NCBI GenBank assembly: GCA_947462335.1 | Contig: OX381714.1 | Span: 19,502,618 to 19,566,617, forward strand | Origin: Harmothoe impar | Taxonomy: Eukaryota > Annelida > Polychaeta > Phyllodocida > Polynoidae | DNA: 64,000 nt | Reading direction: 5' to 3' | Part shown: positions 1-10,000 of the stretch, piece by piece | Position numbering within the stretch: position 1 is the first letter of the stretch | Layout: every line of letters starts with the position of its first letter | Translations under genes and position numbers: made by a program | Notes under the pieces: model-generated | The model's input: the letters and a program-made list of their open reading frames with translations, nothing else | Databases searched by the model: none | What the model was told of the DNA's origin: nothing

Positions 1-425
1 ACTACCAGTGGCGCCATCTTCATTTGCTTAGAGACATTTTTAAGATGATTTAAGATAGGATTAAGATAGGATAAGATAATTAAGACGATCTTAATTCTGT
101 GTTAAGATTGCGCTGTTAACGTTTGTCCGTGCACCTAGGAGAGTTATCACGGGCGTGCGTAATGCACAGGGTCAGGGGGTGAAAGCTCATATTTGGGTTC
201 CTATTGGTGCCGGTATTATTGTCAATCAGAAGTGTAGTTTTTCGGGTGCAGTCCCTTGAAAAAAAACACGAAAAGAAACCCCGCTCTATTCAGACTTTTA
301 ACTTTCTTCAACTTTAAAAAAATAATTTGGTTTATTGCTACTTGTACTATTTTCTGTTATAATTCTTGTCAATACACAGGTACATTAATGTGTTATGTGG
401 ACTAACAATACTCACCATAATGGAA

Positions 426-450
426 CGTTCAAGAATATAATTCTTGAACG
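426..450. repeat. short inverted repeat
   Basis: CGTTCAAGAAT and its complement ATTCTTGAACG are separated by three bases, forming a perfect 11-bp stem. Confidence 0.8.
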
Positions 451-795
451 CTCCCCAATAACTAACAAAAGACATGCATTGTTCCATTGACTATGATATT
501 ATATATGTATCTATCTTTTTTTTTTGGTTTAATCTAAATACTTTTGATTCTAAGTGCAGTTCTTTTCATTTCACCATATGAATCCCAAAGTATGCTATAT
601 GAAAAAAATAACTGTGCCGATTCAGCAAGTAATGTAGTTACATACAATTTATTCCAAGGTAGTTGTAACGTACATGTACATTTTACAGTAAAGGTAGAAC
701 GTTTGGTTATGCGCAGTGATTTTGCAAAGTTATGCTGCTACAGCCAAAAAAAATTTTCTCATTCCAAGAAAATAAGACAAATTATATTATCTAAT

Positions 796-859
796 GGACA
801 AATGACTAGTTTTAAGAAAATTTTAAGAAAATCACTTTCTTAAAACTAGTCATTTGTCC
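796..859. repeat. long perfect hairpin, 24-bp stem
   Basis: Arms at 796-819 and 836-859 are exact complements around a 16-base loop. It could be a small foldback element or a hairpin RNA source. No terminal repeats or target duplication were recognised around it. Confidence 0.85.
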
Positions 860-919
860 GCCAGGCGAGATTATTTATCTTATTACCATTTGTTTTCTAA
901 ACGCTGCTTTACTGTGTAG

Positions 920-1037
920 GACCCCCGGGTGGTGATCGCGGCCCACCTAGCGGAGTACAGACAGCTGTGTGAGGACCAGAGTACACCTACGGGGGTAGGG
1001 CAGCGGCCGCTCTGTCCCTGCCTGCCACAAAACCAAG
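920..1037 (+). CDS. B4GALT-like exon: stem region
   Basis: The exon follows a TAG acceptor and ends at a gtagat donor. It reads as a stem segment ending in LCPCLPQNQ, matching the cysteine-proline stretch just before the catalytic domain in this family. It leaves one base that joins in phase with the next exon (giving Ala-Gly-Trp-Phe). Because it starts at an acceptor, at least one upstream exon must exist. Confidence 0.7.
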
Positions 1038-4000
1038 GTAGATGAACTGACACACTGAAAACCCAGGCTTATATGAAGGTCCTCACTACAGAGGACCTAA
1101 GGGTGATCATGCCCGATTGATCACCAAAGGTGATCATTTTGAGGACATCATTTTGCCACTAGGGGGATCTGCTATACAACAATGTAACACAGTTCCCTTG
1201 CTCCAGGTGATCTATTGATTAAAACCTATAGTAATATTGGTCAAATACATGTATGTTTACAAGTTGGTGGATATATGAAGACAATTATCACAGTTTGTAT
1301 TCAAGTGTTTAGAAAGAAAATTAGGTCAAAACTTTCTAAACTATCAATATCTAGACATAAAGACACCTTTCATGTGTCCAAAACCAAAACTAGAAGTGTG
1401 AGGATTGACAGTCATTTGTCATACATATCTGCTTTACTTTGTTTCAGTGCAGCAACCATTCCCTCAATAAAAATTCACTGTAACTCTACAATTGACTGCA
1501 TGTTGACAGTTGACACTTTGACAGTAGTGATTTCTCACTTGCAAATGTTCCAGTAGTCAACATCATTTATACAATAAAGTAGAAAACATTTGAATGTAGT
1601 ACAATGTTGTATAACAGATGTTTAGTTTATAGCGGCAAAATTCAAATATACACAATTGTCGTATTTGTTAATAAACCAGATGTGTTTACTCACTGAGAGT
1701 TTTGACAATGTTTTGTTAGTGTTTACAGGGAGTGTGATAATATCATTGGACCATGTCACTTTAACTGAAAAGTCTTGAAAGTCTATACATCATAAACACG
1801 TCAAAGTTGGTCTTTTACCAAGCTTGCTATATTAAACAACTTACTGACTTCTCATATTAAATTGCTTTGTCCCATGTTGTAAATATCAATAAGAAACAAC
1901 CAGATTTTTGGCAGATGTAATCAACACAAATTTCAATCTGCTGTGTTGTCTTGTAAGATTGTACGATTTAATTCAATCAGTAATCACTGTTCACGCTGCG
2001 ATTTTCAAAAGTTGAGAATCAAATATTTCTTGACTTGCAGCTGGCTGGTTTGATGTGGCTACTTGGTACAATCAGTTACAGGGTTACACAGAGTCCTCCA
2101 TCATGTACCAGTGGACGGAACTACCAAAGCCACATCCACTAGACCCGGGCGGCCACTGGAAACCAGCTTCATGCACCGCCCGGCAACGCGTAGCCATCAT
2201 TATTCCATTCCGTAACAGAGACGCGCATCTTCAGGTGTTCGTCAAGTATATGCACTCCTTTCTACAGCGACAACTCCTAGACTATACCATTGTTGTAATT
2301 GAACAGGTAAGTAACTGATTATTTGAAAGCTATCTTAATCTCTAACTCTCTCTGTTTATCAGTGGAGTCTGGCTTTTCAAAAGACTAGCCAAGGTGATTG
2401 TCAGGCTTTCTATATCTCAGATCTGAAATAATGTATACACTAACGTGGCTATTATTCTGAGGATTATTATATCAAAGCAATGTGAATCTGTATCTATCAT
2501 TAGAACCAGGAAAGTAGAAAATATTTCTAATTAATTATTCTGAACCCAGATATATCTCTTTTCATTTGACAGCGATCACCAGATATATTTAACCGGGCAG
2601 CCCTGATGAACGCGGGTTACTTGGAGGCCAATAAACTGCAGCCAGAGGGGTTTGACTGTTACATATTCCACGACGTAGATCTCTTACCAGAAGACGACCG
2701 TAACATGTACACGTGTTACAAGTCTCCTCTACATCTTGGTGCTTACATGAACAAGTTTAACTATGAGTATGTTACTGCTGAACCTTAAAACCTTACCAAA
2801 AGCATTGATAGTATAATAAGATTCCTTTCCATCATTGCTTTGGCAGAGATATTTTATGTTGTTTGTTAGGCTGGAATTCATTGCTTTGGCTGGTTAAAAA
2901 GATGTTATTCTGCAGAGAAAATCATAAGTTTACCTTTATCTTCTTATTTAATCAGAATGTACATATCATGTAGATTGTAATTAATAGTTCAAATAAAGAA
3001 AATCAAAGGTTCAAATGAAAAAATTAAAAAGGAAAACAAATATAAATAGCATATTGAGCAGCTGAAACAATGATCATATTGTAGGCACTTTTTCCAATCC
3101 AGTACAGAAATCATTTTTTTTAAATCTGTCATTTAACTTAATAACTCTTTTTCATTCGTCAGCATGCCTTATCCAGCGTTCTTTGGTGGAGCGATAGCTC
3201 TCAGTAGAAGCCATATACTGAAGATAAATGGGTTTGCCAACAACTACTTCGGATGGGGAGGGGAGGATGATGACATGTATAACAGGTGAGAAGTGGTATT
3301 TATATATTGTAGAAGTAAATATAATTTGCTGGTATAAATTTTTGTGCAGTTGCTAAAATGTACAATTTCGCGCAGATTTAAATTCACGGATTTCGAAATA
3401 TGATACTTATATCATAAACTATTACCGTTGACTACAGTTTAGGTTAAAGGTTAACGACGAGGGGCATTGGCGCTTAACCGTTTGTCACAACCGTGACCCG
3501 GCCTATTTATTAGAAAACAAAAAGAAAAAAAAAACCAAAGTCTCTGCTGGCCTTGCTGCCTGCTTGCTTGCTGCTGGTTACCTCCCCTCCCCTGGAGAAG
3601 AGTTCCACGGCTGGTGCCGGTGGGAGGCACTAGGTGGCACTGGTATGTAACTAATATGGGAATAACTTCCCCAATGGAAGTTATGCCCGACATTACCGTT
3701 GACTACAGTTTAGGTTAAAGGTTAACGACGAGGGGCATTGGCGCTTAACCGTTTGTCACAACCGTGACCCGGCACACCCAAACTGGAGTGAAGTTGTAAG
3801 AGAGGGGGGTAGGTGTATGTCTAAGTCTTAGTAGTTGCTTGCCGCGATAAGCGCATCTGTAATCTTCCTGTCCATGGCTATCCTCGCCGACATTGGCTTG
3901 GCGAGGTATATGAGTGCGGTTAGGGAGGCCCAGTCGCCCACCTGCCTTATGTCCTCCAGGGGGATGCCCGACTGGTGGAAGAATGCCGCCCCCGCTCTCT

Positions 4001-7000
4001 GCATGCTGTGTACCCCCGCACGTTCCGGGTTCATCCCGATGCCCACAATCAGCCCCTTGAGGAACTTGAGCAATGGGGGGTACGTCAGCGGTACTTGGTG
4101 GGAGCCTCTCCTAACCAGGAAGAGGGGAGCGAAGGGGTCAGCCGGAGAATCCGAGAGGTGACGCCTTAACAAGGAGGCGGCGCACAGTGGAGAGTCGGCG
4201 GTGTAGGTGATGGGCACCAGGTGCTCCCGCTGGCCAAACTGTATATGCTAATGCGCAGCATCACCCCCCAGGGGTAAAACCTGACCGAGCTTCGTCGCAT
4301 GAAGTGGCCGGTTATGTCCTTGAAGGTCGCTGGTACGAGGTTGCTCTTCCGCAGTAGCGAGCGAAAGCTGGTGACCAGACAAGCCCACATTACACAGTCA
4401 TTATGATTTTTGAAGTTTACTAGGCGGTACATGGCGAGTAGATCGGACACCGTGACCGTCACCCTGGTCGGTGTCGGGTCGCCCAGCATCCGGCGGAGTC
4501 CCCTCAGCGTTGCACTAAAGGCAAAGTCCTGCCTAATAAATTGCACATCGTACCCAAAATATTTGTTCAGACTGATGATACCGCTAACGTAATTGTCTAT
4601 AGTGCTAAATTTGAGGCTGTCCGAGAGGAACATTATGTAGCGTGACATGGTACGGCTATCCGTTGGTAGCACCTTGACCCCGAGCCAGGTGCAGAATGTT
4701 ATGAAGCGCTTCCACTGCGAGGCTTTGGTGCGCCAGGTGGCGGGGGACCAGACGTGGGCTCTCGCCTCTGCCGCCATCCGGTCCAGGAGCATGCATCTCC
4801 GGTTTGCCCCTGCAACACAGGGAATCAGGGAATTTGCTGTTATCGAATAATAATCTGGATAGGGCGTCTGCGACCACATTAACGTGGCCCGGAATATGAG
4901 TTGCTGTGATATGACAATTATAAATGACAGATAGCCAAAAGACCCTTCTAAGAATAATCATCGTTGTGTCATTCTCGCTACGGCCCGTGTTAATCGCGGA
5001 AACCACCTGTGTGTTATCTGAGAACACAACTACTCTGCTGTCTGTCATGGAGGGGCCCCACCTCCACAGAGCTTCTATAAGGGGGTAGAACTCCTGTATA
5101 TTAATATTTGCGGGGATCTTCATGTCCGGCTCGGAACAAAAGTGGCCATGCCTGTCCTCCCTGCTACTTAGAGGACCTTCCCAGGCACCCGCGAGCCAGT
5201 CTTGTTCGAACACGACCCCATAGCCTCTGCCTGAGGCATCCATAGCTAGAGTTAACTCCTTCTTGCTATCTGGGTCGATGATGCGAGCCTCCCCGTTGAA
5301 CCATCTGGAGAAGCCCTGCCACCATACCAAGTCTTTCTTGAACCCTTTACTTAGAGTTATGTACCTCTTGTTCGCTGGAAAACCACTCAGCATCTTGATC
5401 ACCCGCTGAGAGAACGTCCTGCCGCCTTTAACGACAGACGAACAATGAGACAGAATGCCACACAGTTTTTGCAGTTGCTTTCGCGTTGCCTGACGGCGAC
5501 CGTGAAAAAACGATAGCTCTTGCTCCAACCTTTGCAGCTTATCCCCCGGCAGTCTCAGCTTCATATCGATACTGTCTATTTCTATGCCCAAGTAACGCTG
5601 TATCCTTGACGGGGAAGACACCTTCTTGTAAGCTATGTAAAATCCTAATTGCCTGAGTAGCTCATGGAGGACACGTTGGGATACCGTGCATTGCCTCTCG
5701 CTAGCGGCTAATAATAGGAAATCATCCAGGTAATTGAAACACATGTGGCCCTGACGGCGCATGTACCTGGTAACGGCATCCGTGAGTCTATTAAAAATAA
5801 AAGGAGCTGCTCTTGTGCCAAAACAAATACAATTGTCCACCATGTAGGTGTCAGACCCGTCCAACTTCCACTTCAAACCCTGATAATTCCGGTCCTCGGG
5901 TCTGATGAGTACCGAGCGGTACGCCGAAGCAATATCAGTCACCGCCATGTAGTACGACGGACGGAGAACCTCGCACACGTCGTCTAGTCTAGCAAACTTG
6001 AAGTGTTGAAAAGTGGCAGACATATGGGAATTAATGGACAGTCCGTCGGGCCTGCTCGCATCGGTGATGGGCCTGAAACCCCCGGTAGCCTTGGGAACAG
6101 CACCCAAGGCGTGCACACATGTCGGTTTCTCTCGCGACACGCTGAGTTTCCCGCAGCCCAGCTCCTCTTTCAAGAGCTTATCAATAAAGTCAAAATTATC
6201 TACCGAAGCTGACGAATAGTTTTTTACCTCATAACTGTCTACCCGTGCATGGGGGTCAACCATCTTGAACCCATGTAGGACACCATCTAATATAAAGTGA
6301 CAATCCTCATCTATGACACCATGCCCCAACAACATGTCCCTCCAGCCTGCTGCCTTCAACTGCGACACGACCCCCTGAACCCTGTGTCTGCAGCTAATGT
6401 TCCATAGAGGGATATAACCTTTATAAATGTCTAGTAGGGCATCTATACCACTTGTGCATATTAGCTCTTCACATGTATGAGAGTGAATGTCTTCCATACA
6501 TGAGGTGCCGACATCCGCTTCGTAGTCCGCGGAGTCGTGCTCGTCCGTGCCTCACGCGTTACGCTGTTGGCCCCCCTGTTGGCCGTAGTTCTGGGTTTGC
6601 TGGCCATAGTATGGATGCTGCTGACCCTGGAAACTACCCTGGCTCTGAGGCTGCCCCCCTTGGTTGTAGGGGTTGTGTGCGCATCCCCGAGCCCTGTGCG
6701 GGCCACCGCAGACCGCACACGAGTGTTGCTTCCTGCATAATGTCCAATCGCACGCCGTAAAGTTGAACCGCTTGCACAGGTGGTCAGGGCAGTCGATCCT
6801 GAATTTTCCCTGACTTGACGGCCTAGCTGGTGGCTTGCCCCGGGCCTTGTTTAGAAGGGACATCTGCTTTGCCATCTCCTGTTGCATCTTTACGTAGGCC
6901 AGAGTTTTGTCCATGCCCATGTTGTTTGCCATCGCACCGTGGTCAGCCGCGGCAAACTTGGGGATCTGCTTTTTCAGCACCTTGTCGGTCACCTCTCTAT

Positions 7001-10000
7001 CATACTGGCATATGGCCTTCATGCAATAGGTGGGTTTTATCTCCTTCAGGGCGATAAATTTCATATGATCTAGGTATGACAAGGGGCTCAAGTCGGGATG
7101 ATCGGCTATGATCAGGGCCTGCGTGACATTGATCATCCCGTAAATTAACTCCCTATATGACATTTCGCTGTAGTCTTTGTCAGCTGGGAGGTGGTAGTCT
7201 GGCCTGATCCACAGCTTGGACCTTTTCCTCATGCTAGCCTCATTAGCTGCATGTAGAGAGGCCAGGATATCACCCTCCACAGCTGACTTACCTGACGCGA
7301 CGTTTCTGAAGAGGCCATCAACATCACCCGACTGTAGGCCCATGTTGCCGAAGCCCAACCCCGCCGTAGCTAGCCCAGTGTGCAGGGTGTGGCTCGCCCC
7401 CAGATTTATGCCTAGCCCACCTGCCGATGGTAGACTAGAGAAACCTGGCGGGGGTGTCGCGGAGAGGGGTTGGCCTGAAGTGTAGGATTGTTGCTGTTGA
7501 TGCCGGTTGGACCCGTGTTGGCCCCGCTGTTGCTGTAGATGTTGCTGTAGTGTTTGCTGGTATTGTTGAGTAGACTGGGCAGAAGGGGTCACATCCCCTG
7601 CCAACCCAGCCCACTGTTGCTGCTGTCTCCACAGCAGAAATTCTGCATAGGAGGGGTCTGCATCCTCCTGCTGTTGCTGCTGCTGCTGCTGTTGATGCTG
7701 CCCCAACACCTGCTGTTGATACTGCTCCTGTTGCTGTTGGGTGTGTCCATGCTTCCCTTCACTGGTGGGATCAGACAGCTGAGAGGATGTTGTGGCCCCA
7801 GCAGGCCTAGACACACCCCCTGCTTGCTTAAAACTGCCAGACTGACCTGTACCAGGATGAAGCGTGAAGCTCCCCGGGTGTCCGTGATGAAGCATGGAGC
7901 CTCCCGGCACCCCGGGATGAAGCGCACCACCCGTGATCATAGACGAAGTCGCTGCCGAGGTATGTGGAGGCTGGCCAATCTCGCCGACGGTCGCACAAAA
8001 GTCTCCCAACCAACCTTCCTGCGACATTTGCGACGGCTTTGAGGATTGGGACGGGGGTAAATGGCCACGCTCTTTCGTTTGCGACAGCTTTTGAGTCTTA
8101 ATTCGCCTTCGTTCGGCCAAAAACTGCGAAAAAGCGATCCCCTCCTCTCTGTTTTCGTCTGGGCGGATGTTATGATCCGCCATCTTGGTTTGCGCATGCG
8201 CGCCGAGCTGCTGGTTCGCGGACAGAGACCAAAAAGCTTGGCCGGAGGCGTCCTCGGGTAACGCGGACAGTTTGTGGCCGTTGGTGCCCTGGTCCGCGTA
8301 GTATAAGGCTGTTCCGCGGGAGTCCGACGGCCGCTGCAAATCGTCTCCGCGTTGTCCGCCCTGAATGGCATCAACAACACCGCGGAAGGCGGCTTCTGCG
8401 AAGTTCGTATCCCTCTCTATTCGATTATTTGCTGCTCTTAAACCTGCCAGCTCCATCTCGGCCTCTTTCAACCTCTGTGTACGCTTTAAATCCTCCTCTC
8501 TAGCCTTTTCTTTTATTGTCAATGCTTCGATCCTGTCCAGGGCCTCCTGGAGCTCTCCCTCACGGGCCGCGGCGTATTCCGCGGCCTGCTCGCTGTGTTG
8601 GCGGGCCGTATCGCCCGGGGATGCCGGTGAGGCCGAGTTGCCCTGGCCGGTCTCCTGCCGGCCCTGGGAGCCGCCATGGTCGTCCTGCGCCGGTGCAGGC
8701 TGGTCCTGCCCCTGCAACACCTTCCTGGGGGTGCCCTTGTCTGGGTTTGGGGCATTGCATTTGGGGCAGGAATTCCTGTTGCCATGGTACTCTGTTCCGC
8801 AAAAGCAGACCGTCATTTTTGACCGAATTCTAGACCGAATCTAGAAAAAAACCAAAGTCTCTGCTGGCCTGCTGCTGGCCTTGCTGCCTGCTTGCTTGCT
8901 GCTGGTTACCTCCCCTCCCCTGGAGAAGAGCTCCACGGCTGGTGCCGGTGGGAGGCACTAGGTGGCACTGGTATGTAACTAATATGGGAATAACTTCCCC
9001 AATGGAAGTTATGCCCGACATATATATAATAGATAAATGTTTGCGCTGTACATAATTTCGCGGATTTGAAAATGCAGGAAAATGTGTACAGCGCAAAATA
9101 AAGTATGTTTGCAATACATAGATGTATCATAAAATCTTCATTTATGTGTTTATTTCTTCTTCACCTTAGGCTCTATTATGAATATTTACCAGTCTAAAAA
9201 ATGCCCCAAAAGTCGAACATGGTACTAGAATTCTCTAAACATTCACAAAATACCTGCATATTTCAATATCATAATCCATCTTGTAGGTTGCTACTCAGGA
9301 ATTTGACTGTCAACAGATACCCTCAAGTTGTTGGACAGTCTTTCATGTTCAAACATGATCCTGATCAAGATAACCCTAAAAACCCTTTACGGTAAGTTAC
9401 GGTTACCGTAAATTCTCGCGTATTAGCCACACCCCCACTTTAGGCTTTAAAAAAACTGATGAAGGCTGACTAAAGCCGGAAAGTAGTGATCTATATTCAG
9501 AAATAAGCACATCATTTCTGTCATCAACACCAAATTTTTGTTGTTGTAGTTGTGCTTTACTTGATACGTATATAATTTATTATATATGGATTTGAAAACT
9601 TCTATTTAAAAAAACTTGCATATAAACTGCAACTAAATTCTCTGCTGATCCTATAAGCCGCACTGGCAATCCGACTTACGTAGAAGCCCTGGCTAGTGCG
9701 CGAGAATTTATGGTACTTAATATTTTATGGGTCAGACCGCAGATAGTAGGATGGTGAAGTTACTGCAGTTACGTACATAATCCTTAAAAAAGCAAAACAT
9801 ACCAAAAGATAGGTGAAGACAATTTATTTTCCAACTTGGCAATGTTTGATTCCTATGTTATGCATGAAAGCACAATTATTGCTTTGATTGAATAGATTAT
9901 GTACTAATATCATCAAAAAGAGGTCAACTTATATTCACAATTGCAGGGACCGGGGTTACGACTTGACGGTAGAGGAGTATGATCGGGTCGGCCTATCCTC

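Larger units (their letters stand above)
1..919. other. non-coding: upstream intron or 5' flank of the B4GALT-like gene
   Basis: AT-rich sequence with no recognisable exon. It holds two clear stem-loops (426-450 and 796-859). The open frame at 544-843 has no coding signature and runs into the second hairpin. Confidence 0.6.
3421..9021 (-). mobile_element. Ngaro-type YR retrotransposon (Ngaro-1), antisense in an intron
   Basis: About 5.6 kb. Read on the minus strand the order is A1 (9021-8845), gag, RT-RNase H, YR, B1 (3773-3692), A2 (3693-3525), B2 (3502-3421). This is the split-direct-repeat layout of Ngaro/PAT-like elements, which integrate a circular intermediate with a tyrosine recombinase and make no target-site duplication. 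The two B copies look identical over 82 bases. The A copies differ by a short CTGCTGGCC-type insertion in A1. Gag and RT-RNase H are open; YR is frameshifted and lacks a catalytic Arg, so the copy is no longer autonomous. Confidence 0.92.

Noticed and set aside
3340..3420. A MITE split in two by Ngaro-1 (left flank 3340-3420, right flank 9022-9110)
   Set aside because: Both flanks contain tttcgcg(ca)gattt-like pieces, but the match is too weak to call a single interrupted element; the right flank alone forms a tttgcgctgtaca / tgtacagcgcaaa hairpin.
7554..8042. Plus-strand ORF with a Leu run opposite Ngaro-1 gag
   Set aside because: Shadow of the CAG/CAA-rich gag segment on the other strand.
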